Source of the DNA: JBAXTE01 sp037130365 | GTDB taxonomy: Bacteria > Bacteroidota > Bacteroidia > Bacteroidales > WCHB1-69 | NCBI GenBank assembly: GCA_037130365.1 | Contig: JBAXTE010000009.1 | Span: 1 to 64,000 of the forward strand | DNA length: 64,000 bases | Reading direction: 5' to 3' | Shown here: in pieces, positions 55,046-64,000 of the stretch | Numbering within the stretch: position 1 is the first letter of the stretch | Layout of the letters: every line of letters starts with the position of its first letter | Program-made: the position numbers and the translations under genes | Notes under the pieces: generated by a model | Database searches by the model: none | What the model saw: only the letters and a program-made list of their open reading frames with translations | What the model was told of the DNA's origin: nothing

Positions 55046-56146
55046 ATGTCAACCTGTTTATCGATAACCTCAATTTTAGCTAAAGCGTTAAATTTAGAGC
55101 CAATTACTGCTGATGAGGGCGTATTGCTATACACTAAAGCTTCTCTTTCTGAATTGATGTTTGTTGCCAATGAGTTGCGAAAGAAATGGCATCCAAACCA
55201 AGAAGTAACTTGGATTATCGATCGAAATGTGAACATTACAAATGTGTGCTCATCAGGTTGTTTATTTTGCAATTTTCATTGTTCAAGCAAATCAGAAAAA
55301 GCATATATTACAACAATTGAAGAGTATGACCAAAAAATTGCGACTCTTTTTGAACTTGGCGGAGATCAGATATTGTTGCAAGGAGGAATGCATCCAGATT
55401 TAGGATTATCCTTTTATGAAGATTTATTTCGAGAACTCAAAAAAAGACATCCCAAATTAAAACTTCATGCACTTGGACCTCCAGAAATTGTCTATTTATC
55501 TAAAAAAGCTGGAATTTCGTATCGGGAAACATTAGTAAGATTAATTGCAGCAGGATTAGATTCATTGCCTGGCGCTGGCGCAGAAATACTGGTTGATGAT
55601 GTTCGAAGTAAAATTTCGAGAAATAAATGTTCTAGTCAAGAATGGTTGGATGCCATGCATGAGGCACATAAACTCAACTTAACAACTTCTGCAACCATGA
55701 TGTTGGGACATATTGAAACTGAAACCCAGCGAATAGAGCATTTGATTAAAATAAGGGAGTTGCAAGACAAAAAACCAATTGGCACAAAAGGATTTCTCTC
55801 GTTTATACCATGGCCATTTCAGGGAGAAAACACGGCATTAGTGAAAAAATATCGCAACCTTGCTCCCATTTCTTCTACCGATTATATTCGATTTATTGCA
55901 ATCGCTCGGATTGTGCTAAACAATATTCCAAATATTCAAGCATCATGGCTTACAGTGGGGACAGAAACAGCACAAGTTTGTCTTCATTCAGGTGCAAATG
56001 ATTTGGGCTCAATTATGATAGAAGAGAATGTGGTCTCTGCTGCTGGAGCAAATCACAAACTAGATGCAGGCTTGATGCAGCTTAAGATTCGGCAAGCTGG
56101 GTTTGAACCAATTCGAAGAAATCAGCATTTTGATAAACTTCAATAA
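55046..56146 (+). CDS. mqnC: Cyclic dehypoxanthinyl futalosine synthase MqnC
   Basis: Radical-SAM enzyme of the futalosine menaquinone pathway, which cyclises dehypoxanthine futalosine. The 366-aa protein has the cluster motif Cys68, Cys72, Cys75 (CSSGCLFC) and the family sequences GGDQILLQGGMHPD and HALGPPEI, then GAGAEIL and FIPWPFQGENTALVK. MqnC and MqnE share the cluster; the TWIIDRNVNITNVC start and length fit MqnC. It indicates that menaquinone is made by the futalosine route. Confidence 0.92.
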   Translation: MSTCLSITSILAKALNLEPITADEGVLLYTKASLSELMFVANELRKKWHPNQEVTWIIDRNVNITNVCSSGCLFCNFHCSSKSEKAYITTIEEYDQKIATLFELGGDQILLQGGMHPDLGLSFYEDLFRELKKRHPKLKLHALGPPEIVYLSKKAGISYRETLVRLIAAGLDSLPGAGAEILVDDVRSKISRNKCSSQEWLDAMHEAHKLNLTTSATMMLGHIETETQRIEHLIKIRELQDKKPIGTKGFLSFIPWPFQGENTALVKKYRNLAPISSTDYIRFIAIARIVLNNIPNIQASWLTVGTETAQVCLHSGANDLGSIMIEENVVSAAGANHKLDAGLMQLKIRQAGFEPIRRNQHFDKLQ

Positions 56147-56219
56147 TAATTTCTAGGTAATAAGTTGATAAAGCAAAGAAATTGACTAAAATTTATTTTA
56201 GAAAAATGGAAAAAAGTTA

Positions 56220-56227
56220 TATCTTTG
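56220..56227 (+). promoter_or_regulatory. -7 box of the tRNA-Leu pair
   Basis: TATCTTTG matches TAnnTTTG, 12 bases before the first tRNA-Leu. No -33 box at standard spacing. Confidence 0.55.
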
Positions 56228-56239
56228 CATCTCATTAAA

Positions 56240-56323
56240 GCCCAGGTGGTGAAATTGGCAGACACGCTACTTTGAGGGGGTAGTATCCGTAAGGATGTGC
56301 AAGTTCGACTCTTGTTCTGGGCA
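56240..56323 (+). tRNA. tRNA-Leu (GAG anticodon)
   Basis: An 84-nt class II tRNA. Acceptor GCCCAGG pairs with TCTGGGC (one wobble), the anticodon loop TTTGAGG has GAG, and the long variable arm is typical for Leu (TATCCGTAAGGATG). The T arm is GCAAG-TTCGACT-CTTGT. No encoded CCA. Confidence 0.95.
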
Positions 56324-56353
56324 CTTTTCTGAAATAATTATCAATAAATCTTA

Positions 56354-56437
56354 GCCCAAGTGGTGGAATTGGTAGACACGCTACATTCAGGGTGTAGTAT
56401 CCTTAAGGATGTGCAAGTTCGAGTCTTGTTTTGGGTA
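56354..56437 (+). tRNA. tRNA-Leu (CAG anticodon)
   Basis: An 84-nt class II tRNA, a close paralogue of the previous one. Acceptor GCCCAAG pairs with TTTGGGT (two wobbles), anticodon loop ATTCAGG has CAG, and there is a long variable arm. No encoded CCA. It is followed after 21 bases by a protein gene. Confidence 0.95.
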
Positions 56438-56458
56438 CATTTTATTTTTTATAGATTT

Positions 56459-59107
56459 TTGAAAATAGTATTCACAACCACCTTTTGCTTAATTCTAAAT
56501 TTTTCATTTTCTCAACAAATTATCATTCAAGATACAACTTGTAATTATGAGTATTTAGTCTCTAAATCAGCAACTAACAGTCTGTATCTCACACAGTTTT
56601 TAAACCAATATTCGAAAGACACGAAGGTTGGTGATCCTTATTTTAGATATAAAATTGGAGTTAATATATCAATAACTAGAAAAGACAATCATCAAATTCA
56701 GGTATTTTGTTCTGTGATTAAAGAATCTGTGCAAGGAAATACTGAATATAATGGATTCGATTTTTCTGCGGCGCTTTTCCCAAATAGATTTGCTGCCAAA
56801 ATTAACCTACAAATTAATGGAAAGCAATATCAATATCCAATTGAAGGTCAAATTCTGAATAAACAAACAATTTTTCCTCCAATATTAATTAATGATTCTA
56901 CTTCAAATAGTCTTAAATCACAATTGGTAGACGTAAGAACTTCATTTGATGCGAGTTGGCATCAAGAGACGCAAATTCAGATGCAAGCTGTGGATTTGTA
57001 TCAAAAAGCAGATTCTTTAATTCTAAGTTGGGATAGTGCTATTCAGTATATTAATTTAGAAAAAACTGAACTAATTCCCCTACTCGATTTTGAACTTGAT
57101 GAGATAATTATGAATATTCATCAATTCAATGATTTGAATTTAGTAAACCGTCTTAACTTGGCTAAAAATGATCCAAAGGAAATTGCTAAAAAAATAACTG
57201 AAATAAACATTAAGGCTTCACAAAAGCAAGTGATGTTGAATAATTATTTAATGAATATTGATCAGCAATTTATTTTGGAAGCTCGAAAAAATAAAGATAA
57301 TGGCAATATTTTGAAATCTATCCATTTATACAACAAGGCTTTATCATATCATGCATTCAATATTACAGCATTAAATGAATTGGCAAAGCTTTATTATGAA
57401 ATTGGGAATTTGGAATCTTCTGGGGAATTAATTAAAACTATCTTTTCCAAGACATACCCAGATGATTTTCAATATTTAAAATGTAAAGAAACGGGCGATT
57501 TACTCTATAAAAAAATTGTAAATCAAGGGAATGATATGTTGGTTGCTCAGAATTATGGTGAAGCGTTGAAAATATTTGAAAAAGCATATATATTTTGTGA
57601 TAGTATAAATGAACCGATTTGTAATAGCGCTCACGAAAAAGGGGTAATTGCTGCAAAAACAGGAATATACAACTCCTATTTAACTGTGATTAGCAAAGCG
57701 TTGCAGAACAATATGATTGATATGGCCGAGAATTATATTCGAGAAGCTAGTAAATATCAAAAGTTGAACAAAAAGGAAATTCCTAATGATTTTGAAATTC
57801 AGGATAAAGTCAATATTATTGTTTCAAGGAATGTGGAGAAAAGCAATACATTTCTTGTTTCGAAGCAATATTTAAAAGCATTAACATACTTAGAAAAAGC
57901 AGATAGTATTGGTCGATCGTATCGTGAAAATTTTACGTTAGCGTGTTTAACAGATCAACGATTTAAGGCAGCTAAAGGGGGCTTTGAAGAATATATTAGC
58001 ATCATAAACAAATATACCGAACAGAATGATAGGTATTTAGCTCAGCAATATTTAGAAAAAGCAATTGATTTTCGGAGTAAATATCACGACTATATAATTG
58101 ACACGACATTGTTAACGAGTGCAGTTAAGAATATTAAAATGCTTGATTATAAGAATGCAATTCAAGTTGGCAATCAATTGTATAACATGAGTTTATTTCA
58201 AAATGCATTGGATAAGTATATAGATGCCAAACAATTGCAAGTACAATATCACTTAGAATTGGGCCAGAATATTGATAGTTTAGTTTTTCGATTAAGTCGG
58301 CCTTTGATGCTTGATTACTTGTCTTCAACGCGACAAAAGATATGGGGAAATGATTTTTCGGGTGCAAATTCATTATTGTTAAAAGCAGATTCATTAGCTA
58401 AAAATGCAAATTTAATTAATGATTCTTTAGTGAAAAATGAAATAAAAACTACTAAAGCATTACTTGAAATACAACAATGTATTTATCTGACTAACAAGAA
58501 CAATTATTTTTTATCAAAATTTAATTTTGCGAAACTTTCAAAAAATTATTTGAGTGCCACACAATGCATTGATTCAATGAATGTAATAGCAGAAATGGCA
58601 CCTCAATGTGCGATTTCTAGCCAAATTTCGAAGAAGGAAATTGAGAATATTAGAAATGCTAATAACTACCAATTAATGGTTAATGATTCTCGCTATTTAG
58701 CAACTATTAATCAAGTAAATCAAGCACTTGAACTATTTTTTAAGGCGGATTCTGTGTTTGAGAAAAGCAATCTTCAATCATTCTCAATTAATCGGGATTC
58801 GCTCCCAAATGTTTTTCTATTTACTTCAAATAATTTATCATTACTTGAGGCTTGTAAATGGCTTTCATCTAATAGAAAATTCAAAGAAGGTGTATCGATA
58901 TTAAAATTAATGAAGCAAAAAGGAATGTTGTCGAAAGAGACAAAATCCTATCAAATCATATTTGCTAAAGAATTATATAAAATTGATTTTGTAAAATATC
59001 CTTCTATTACAAAAAAAGAGCTACTGAAGCAATATCAAGTGGATGGATCTTGGTTCTATTTTTTTAGAAAAAGTTATCTTAAAAACCCGATTACATCATT
59101 ATTCTAG
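56459..59107 (+). CDS. Large exported TPR-rich protein
   Basis: An 882-aa protein. The frame is open from an ATG inside the second tRNA-Leu (56360), but those residues are tRNA sequence. A TTG at 56459 starts an excellent signal peptide (MKIVFTTTFCLILNFSFSQQ, reading TTG as Met), so that start is chosen. The mature protein is mostly helical with TPR-like repeats (for example SIHLYNKALSYHAFNITALN and KIFEKAYIFCDS). Its start is only 21 bases after the tRNA, with no terminator between, so it is probably read through from the tRNA promoter. Function unknown. Confidence 0.78.
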   Translation: MKIVFTTTFCLILNFSFSQQIIIQDTTCNYEYLVSKSATNSLYLTQFLNQYSKDTKVGDPYFRYKIGVNISITRKDNHQIQVFCSVIKESVQGNTEYNGFDFSAALFPNRFAAKINLQINGKQYQYPIEGQILNKQTIFPPILINDSTSNSLKSQLVDVRTSFDASWHQETQIQMQAVDLYQKADSLILSWDSAIQYINLEKTELIPLLDFELDEIIMNIHQFNDLNLVNRLNLAKNDPKEIAKKITEINIKASQKQVMLNNYLMNIDQQFILEARKNKDNGNILKSIHLYNKALSYHAFNITALNELAKLYYEIGNLESSGELIKTIFSKTYPDDFQYLKCKETGDLLYKKIVNQGNDMLVAQNYGEALKIFEKAYIFCDSINEPICNSAHEKGVIAAKTGIYNSYLTVISKALQNNMIDMAENYIREASKYQKLNKKEIPNDFEIQDKVNIIVSRNVEKSNTFLVSKQYLKALTYLEKADSIGRSYRENFTLACLTDQRFKAAKGGFEEYISIINKYTEQNDRYLAQQYLEKAIDFRSKYHDYIIDTTLLTSAVKNIKMLDYKNAIQVGNQLYNMSLFQNALDKYIDAKQLQVQYHLELGQNIDSLVFRLSRPLMLDYLSSTRQKIWGNDFSGANSLLLKADSLAKNANLINDSLVKNEIKTTKALLEIQQCIYLTNKNNYFLSKFNFAKLSKNYLSATQCIDSMNVIAEMAPQCAISSQISKKEIENIRNANNYQLMVNDSRYLATINQVNQALELFFKADSVFEKSNLQSFSINRDSLPNVFLFTSNNLSLLEACKWLSSNRKFKEGVSILKLMKQKGMLSKETKSYQIIFAKELYKIDFVKYPSITKKELLKQYQVDGSWFYFFRKSYLKNPITSLF

Positions 59108-59141
59108 GAGTTTCAAATGGGTTACTAAAGATGAATTTGTT

Positions 59142-60494
59142 TTAGTGGATAACAGATTTATATATAATTTTTTTCTCAATATTTAATCCAAATCGAGTTG
59201 CTTTTTTGGAGAAATTATAAATTCGCTTTTTATCGATAATAAGGCTAAACATCACTCCTAAAAATGGGAGTGCGATGGACTTATATCTAACAATTGCTCC
59301 TAATATTGGAGTCGTAATTCCAGTAAGTAGGAACACTCCTATCACAAACCATAACGATAGATGGAATACCATTTTTTGTGAACGATTTAGTTTCGCAGGA
59401 AATGCAAAAGAAAATCCCAAAAGTATGATAAAACAAATATTTTCAATGATGGCAGGAATCATCATCGGGGAATTATCTAATCCAATAATTGGGCGAAAAA
59501 ATGTGTTTACTATTGCCATAGGTAGCTGTTGAATAAAGCTTAACCAATCGGGAGTTAGTTGATTATTAGAGATTAAACTTCCTGTAGGTTGACTATTTGC
59601 TAACGCAATAAAATCATGTTGCTTATTGGCTAAAACTGCCAATATATCAATATTTGCTAAAATCTTTAGAGAAATATAACTCACAAGACTAGTGAAAAAC
59701 AAAACAGTAAAAAACGCAATTCCAATATTATTTTTCGAATATTGTTTCAGTGATTTAAAAATTATCACCAGCGGAAATATCAAAAGGAAAATATAAATTT
59801 TGGTGTACAAAAGCAGTAAAATTGATCCAAAAATAACCAATGAGTTCCAAAAATTAAATCGTTCGAAGAAGTTGTTACTGTAATGCAAGAACAGTCCTAA
59901 TGCGAAGAAAATCAATCCTTCTTTTAATACTCCCGAACCCCAGAATAGAACCGATGGAATATAAAATAGTGAAACAAAAATTCCAAATTTACATTTTGGG
60001 GCATGAGCGATAAAGAATTTCATCAAAGCAGTGAGTCCGATAAATGATAAAAAACAAATAAATACTGTGTGAACATTGTAATATCCAAACGAAAAAAGCA
60101 TCACAAATGCATTAAATCTAATGATTAAATGGCTGTCGCTGAATATATTAGAATCATAAATTCGAAACCAATTATTCATATGCTCATAATAGTTTGTCGA
60201 AAAATATGACGAGTCGTTATGGATTCCTAACAGCATTTGAATATAATCTAAAGGCTTTGTAAAAATGGCATTAGCCATAACTTTGCTATCATCAAAATAC
60301 TTAAAGATATCTGCAGTTGCCCGATCGGTATAGTAGTAAGTATAAACAAGATAGAGCAATATACCAAAAGCAACTTTAAGTAGAAAAGCAAATCTAAGCG
60401 CTTCACTTCGAATTCCTTCAATTCTAAAAAAAGAGTGATTCCTAATAATAATTAGAAACAATATGGTATACATTACGGTAAGAAATATTTCCAT
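59142..60494 (-). CDS. Polytopic membrane protein of unknown function
   Basis: A 450-aa protein with about ten predicted membrane segments. The first periplasmic loop contains TADIFKYFDDSKVMANAIF (about residue 60), which could hold an acidic active site as in GT-C type glycosyltransferases or O-antigen polymerases, but no diagnostic motif was recognised. It has no gene neighbours on its strand and converges with the TPR gene. Substrate and role are unknown. Confidence 0.6.
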   Translation of the reverse strand: MEIFLTVMYTILFLIIIRNHSFFRIEGIRSEALRFAFLLKVAFGILLYLVYTYYYTDRATADIFKYFDDSKVMANAIFTKPLDYIQMLLGIHNDSSYFSTNYYEHMNNWFRIYDSNIFSDSHLIIRFNAFVMLFSFGYYNVHTVFICFLSFIGLTALMKFFIAHAPKCKFGIFVSLFYIPSVLFWGSGVLKEGLIFFALGLFLHYSNNFFERFNFWNSLVIFGSILLLLYTKIYIFLLIFPLVIIFKSLKQYSKNNIGIAFFTVLFFTSLVSYISLKILANIDILAVLANKQHDFIALANSQPTGSLISNNQLTPDWLSFIQQLPMAIVNTFFRPIIGLDNSPMMIPAIIENICFIILLGFSFAFPAKLNRSQKMVFHLSLWFVIGVFLLTGITTPILGAIVRYKSIALPFLGVMFSLIIDKKRIYNFSKKATRFGLNIEKKIIYKSVIH

Positions 60495-60553
60495 ATAAAA
60501 TGTAGTATTATGATGCTAAGTTACATTATTTTGTTCATTTATCAATTTTTCCA

Positions 60554-60583
60554 TTGTTTCTATTCTAAAGTTTCATAATTTTG
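60554..60583 (+). promoter_or_regulatory. Promoter of the AsmA-GT51 gene
   Basis: TTG (60554-60556), 19-base spacer and TAATTTTG (60576-60583); the ATG follows after about 67 bases. Confidence 0.65.
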
Positions 60584-60650
60584 TAAATGAACGTCAATAT
60601 CTGAAATCGCTGTGAATCTCTTGATTCCTTATGTTGAAAAATAAGAAGTA

Positions 60651-62624
60651 ATGACGAAGAATAACATATTGAAAGAAATTAAAGCTGCTTATCGAAGACC
60701 TTACGGGTATTTTTTTTGGCCAATTTCAGTACTTCTTTTTTTGCTAATTGCTTTTGCAATCCTTAGAGAACCAATATTTAAGCATTTTTTGTCGAATAAA
60801 ATCACACAGTTTAACGAGAAATATAATGCAGAATTTTCATATCAAGATATCACATTTCACGGATTGTCTTCAGTTTCGTTACATCAAATTACTTTACAAG
60901 AAAAATCAGCCCAACCATTACTTGTGGCCGATAAAATTGATATAGAGATTGATTTCTGGAAGTTGTTATGGCGTAGATTATCCATTGAAAGTATTAATAT
61001 TGATAATTGTACCATCTCGATGTTTAGAAATCAAACACTAGATAATTTCAGCTTTTTATTCAAAGGAAAAAAAGAAGATTCAGAAGTTGATACGCCTAAA
61101 AAAACCGTTGCTCAAACGGTAGAACATTTATTCGATATGCTCTTTGATTTGATTCCAAAAAAGTTAGTCGTAAACAATTTTAATTTGGGCTATGCTAATG
61201 ATATTCATAATATTAATATTGCTATTCCACAATTAGAATTGTTAGATAAATCGTTTAAATGTAAAGTCTCAGTTACTGAATTTGAGCATAAAAGAACCAT
61301 TGTTGCCGAAGGAATTTTAGATAAATCTAATGAACAAGCCTCCATTAAATTGTATTCTGACGACTCTCTTAACGTGGATATACCATGGTTGAAATACAGA
61401 AATAATGCGATGGTAAAATTTGACACTGCATATTTCAAGTTAAAACATAAAGTAAGAGACGATTTAAAACAAGAAGTGTCTGGAATTATGTCTGCCAAAA
61501 ATATGCAGTTATATCATCGGAGAATTGCTTCTGACACTGTTTTATTGGCTGAAATAAGTAATGACTTTATTTTAAATTTTGGAGATAATGACATTGAGTT
61601 TGATAGCAATTCTACAGTTATTCTTAATCAGCTTGCCATTCATCCGTATATATATTACAGTCGAGGACCATCAGAACAACTTATAATGTCGTTAAATAAA
61701 CCATTATTTGAGGCATCAATTTTATTCAACTCGCTTCCAAATGGTCTTTTTGACAACTTTACAGGCATTAAAGTGAGTGGTCAACTCTCCTATCATGGAT
61801 ATTTTAAAATGGATTTTGCAACGCCAGATTCTTTGATTTTTGAATCGGATTTAAAGCAACGAAACTTCAAAATTATTAAACCAGGAAGTACAGATTTTCG
61901 TAAGATCAACGAGACATTTGAGCATCATATTTTTGAAAATGACAAAGAGGTTAAATCTATCGTTTTGGGCACCGAAAACCCCAATTTTCTTCCTTTCGAG
62001 CAGATTCCAGTTTCATTAAAAAATGCCATTTTGATGTCGGAAGATGGTTGGTTTTTCGAACATGGAGGATTCTCGTTAGGTGCTTTTAGAGAGTCTATTA
62101 TTGCGAATGTAAAAACCAAGCGATTTGCCCGTGGTGGCAGCACTATTTCGATGCAATTAGTGAAAAATTTGTATTTAAATCGGAACAAAAATATTGCGCG
62201 TAAAGTAGAAGAACTCTTAATTGTATGGATGCTCGAACGACAAAAAATTACGACCAAAGAGCGAATGTTTGAGATTTATGTGAATATAATTGAATGGGGT
62301 CCAGGAATATATGGCGCTTCCGAAGCCGCTCGATTTTATTTTAACAAAGAAGTAAGTGCGCTCACACTAGAAGAGTGTATTTATTTAGCGGCAATTATTC
62401 CCAGTCCAAAAGGATTCCTATTTTTATTTAACGATGATAGAAGTTTTAAAGAGTATATTCTTAATTATTATAAATTAGTGTTATTGAGAATGGTAGAGCA
62501 CGAAAAAATTTCTCAGCAAGAAGCAGATGCCGCAATAATTCATGTTTCGATTGTAGGCGCGGCCAAAAATTTACTCGATAATAAACACGATAGTCTTGTA
62601 AAACGACATTTAATCAAACCTTAG
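60651..62624 (+). CDS. AsmA-like / GT51 peptidoglycan glycosyltransferase
   Basis: A 657-aa membrane protein. After one N-terminal membrane segment (about 20-42) comes a long region (about 55-430) with AsmA-like features (LSSVSLHQITLQEKSAQPLL, VADKIDIEIDFWKLLWRRLS). The C-terminal third is a GT51 domain: catalytic Glu near residue 464 in SEDGWFFEHGG, then RGGSTISMQLVKNLYLNR, then EIYVNIIEWGPGIYGASEAA. It lacks a transpeptidase domain, as do monofunctional MtgA-type enzymes. Joining an AsmA-like segment to GT51 is unusual compared with E. coli MtgA. Likely makes glycan strands at the membrane. Confidence 0.84.
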   Translation: MTKNNILKEIKAAYRRPYGYFFWPISVLLFLLIAFAILREPIFKHFLSNKITQFNEKYNAEFSYQDITFHGLSSVSLHQITLQEKSAQPLLVADKIDIEIDFWKLLWRRLSIESINIDNCTISMFRNQTLDNFSFLFKGKKEDSEVDTPKKTVAQTVEHLFDMLFDLIPKKLVVNNFNLGYANDIHNINIAIPQLELLDKSFKCKVSVTEFEHKRTIVAEGILDKSNEQASIKLYSDDSLNVDIPWLKYRNNAMVKFDTAYFKLKHKVRDDLKQEVSGIMSAKNMQLYHRRIASDTVLLAEISNDFILNFGDNDIEFDSNSTVILNQLAIHPYIYYSRGPSEQLIMSLNKPLFEASILFNSLPNGLFDNFTGIKVSGQLSYHGYFKMDFATPDSLIFESDLKQRNFKIIKPGSTDFRKINETFEHHIFENDKEVKSIVLGTENPNFLPFEQIPVSLKNAILMSEDGWFFEHGGFSLGAFRESIIANVKTKRFARGGSTISMQLVKNLYLNRNKNIARKVEELLIVWMLERQKITTKERMFEIYVNIIEWGPGIYGASEAARFYFNKEVSALTLEECIYLAAIIPSPKGFLFLFNDDRSFKEYILNYYKLVLLRMVEHEKISQQEADAAIIHVSIVGAAKNLLDNKHDSLVKRHLIKP

Positions 62625-62753
62625 AAGTCTTGTAAAATCAAAAACCCGTTTGATACCGCTTTTAGATATAATATAGTCCATTACTTAAACATTCAATAAA
62701 CAATTTAAATCTACGAGCGGCATTAGACCAATCGCTATTAAGGGCAGGAATTT

Positions 62754-64000
62754 TCAATAATAGATTTTTGTCTTAGGTAATATTTTTTTAAGTTTCTGTT
62801 TATTATCAATACTTACATTATTGCGATACAACCCCAATTGCTCTAATTCTAAACCATTTAAAGCATTGTAAATATTGTTATAATCAAGATTTGGACAATC
62901 TCCCAATCCTAATGCCTTTAATTTTATTAATTTTGCAAATGAAATTGGAATTGTTTTTATTTCTTGATTTCCACCTAACCATAGCTTTTCTAAATTTTCT
63001 AATAAATGAATATTTTCCGGTATTTGTTTTATATTATTACCCATTAAATTAATCTCTTTAATTTGTTTTAAACAAAAAAGCAAATTAAAAATGCTATCAT
63101 TCAAATTATTATTACCAAAGTCCAGTTTTTCTAATTTATCAAGTAGACAAAAACTACTTGGCAAATTTGAAATATTATTATTTTGAAGATTAAGACTTTT
63201 CAAATTTTTCAGGTTAGATATTTCATCTGGAAGTTTCTCAATCTTATTATGCCACATTACAATCTCTTCAATTTTCCTCAATTTTGTCAAACCACTTGGA
63301 AATTCAATAAAGTTGTTATAACACAAATTTATTCTTGTCAATTTTGGCAAATCACCTTCTTCAAAATCAAAATTTTGAATTTTATTACTGAATAACCGAA
63401 GATATGTAAGATTTTGCATTTTTTTTATCCCTTGTGGAAATTCTTTTAAGGAATTACCATCCAGCCATAGTACACATATTTGTTTCAATTTACTAATTTC
63501 AATTGGAATGAAATCCAAACTATTATTTGTTAAATGTAGTTCTCTTAAACTATCTATATCAACTAATTGATTGAATAGAATTGATAATTCAATTTTTGGA
63601 CAATTTGAAATACTAAGTTCTTTCAAATGAGTCAATTTTTTAATAGTTTCTGGCAATATTTTTATACTATCATTTCCAATCCACAAAGTAGTCAAACTTA
63701 ATATAGTGCTTATTTCTTTTGGATAACTTTTCACTTGGTTTTGATATAGGCTCAATTTTTTTAAATTATGAAATTTACTTAGTAATTTAAAAGTTTTGCT
63801 CCAATTTAAGTTGGAACAATTTTCAATACTTATTGAACTTAAATTTTCGAAAGTTAAAATTTTGCTTGGTAATTTGTCAAAGTTTTGAAAACTTATTTCA
63901 GTAATTTTATCAGCATAAATATAAGCGCTATCAAGTAACAAAAATTCTTTTTTGTCAATTGTTTTTGCTTTTATTTTAATTTTAGTTTTAAATGAATCGG
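62754..64000 (-). CDS. Leucine-rich repeat protein (5' end beyond window)
   Basis: A protein with 14 or so leucine-rich repeats, each like LRELHLTNNSLDFIPIEISK. The stop is at 62754. The frame is open to the right window edge (upstream codons read KTKIKIKAKTIDKKEFLL, with no start), so the gene is 5'-truncated by the window and at least 415 aa are coded. The TTG at 63941 is not likely to be the start. No signal peptide or anchor can be judged. LRR proteins bind other proteins; the partner is unknown. Confidence 0.8.
   Translation of the reverse strand, partial: DSFKTKIKIKAKTIDKKEFLLLDSAYIYADKITEISFQNFDKLPSKILTFENLSSISIENCSNLNWSKTFKLLSKFHNLKKLSLYQNQVKSYPKEISTILSLTTLWIGNDSIKILPETIKKLTHLKELSISNCPKIELSILFNQLVDIDSLRELHLTNNSLDFIPIEISKLKQICVLWLDGNSLKEFPQGIKKMQNLTYLRLFSNKIQNFDFEEGDLPKLTRINLCYNNFIEFPSGLTKLRKIEEIVMWHNKIEKLPDEISNLKNLKSLNLQNNNISNLPSSFCLLDKLEKLDFGNNNLNDSIFNLLFCLKQIKEINLMGNNIKQIPENIHLLENLEKLWLGGNQEIKTIPISFAKLIKLKALGLGDCPNLDYNNIYNALNGLELEQLGLYRNNVSIDNKQKLKKILPKTKIYY

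Noticed and set aside
56360..56458. Upstream extension of the TPR gene starting MVELVDTLHSG
   Set aside because: These codons are tRNA-Leu sequence; the TTG at 56459 gives a clean signal peptide.

Overview
The window is chromosomal DNA of a low-GC member of the Bacteroidota. The evidence is several copies of the Bacteroidota -7 promoter box TAnnTTTG, the futalosine-pathway menaquinone enzyme MqnC, a GldM-C-like secreted protein, DUF5063 and DUF3795 proteins, and many exported TPR proteins with short signal peptides. I cannot place it to genus.

Layout. (1) 1-8686 holds housekeeping and envelope genes: an LptF/LptG permease, three overlapping glycosyltransferase genes, NAD-dependent DNA ligase (ligA) and an EamA transporter. 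(2) 8787-8860 is a CAT-anticodon tRNA (tRNA-Met type) whose 3' end is an integration site. (3) 8861-28290 is a 19.4-kb integrative element, bounded by a 12-bp direct repeat (8852-8863 and 28279-28290). At its left end are a large serine recombinase, a tiny ORF and a MerR-like regulator on the minus strand. Divergent from them is a complete type I restriction-modification operon (hsdR, unknown gene, hsdM, hsdS). Six co-directional genes follow (18113-25071): a GHKL ATPase fused to a PD-(D/E)xK nuclease, a small possibly ART-like protein, a proteasome-like Ntn-hydrolase, a HEPN-like protein and two more PD-(D/E)xK proteins. After a 1-kb C-biased spacer come a secreted orphan, a 95-nt hairpin, a DUF6943-like gene and a DUF6266-like gene at the right end. 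(4) 28291-64000 is host chromosome again: the tRNA's original terminator, a BRO-type gene, a SagB-type nitroreductase, NUDIX, lipoprotein, fabG, VWA, YdcF and M48 genes, clpC, gyrA, TPR proteins, SRP RNA, Sua5, an aminotransferase, an ECF sigma factor, uvrA, an rRNA methyltransferase, mqnC, two tRNA-Leu genes, a polytopic membrane protein, an AsmA-like/GT51 glycosyltransferase and a leucine-rich repeat gene cut by the window edge.

How it works together. The element looks like a defence-carrying mobile island: restriction-modification plus a cluster of nuclease, ATPase and peptidase-like genes, moved by one serine recombinase into a tRNA 3' end. Two details stand out. First, the recombinase reading frame runs through the attachment site. 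In the integrated state its last 10 codons are the tRNA antisense; if the ends are joined by excision, the frame instead continues for 38 codons encoded at the far end of the element (28163-28279). Second, the element carries a terminator hairpin just after the tRNA (8865-8900), replacing the host terminator that was pushed 19 kb away to 28293-28321. The 18113-25071 cluster, especially the Ntn-hydrolase next to a GHKL-nuclease, is the best candidate for an undescribed system.
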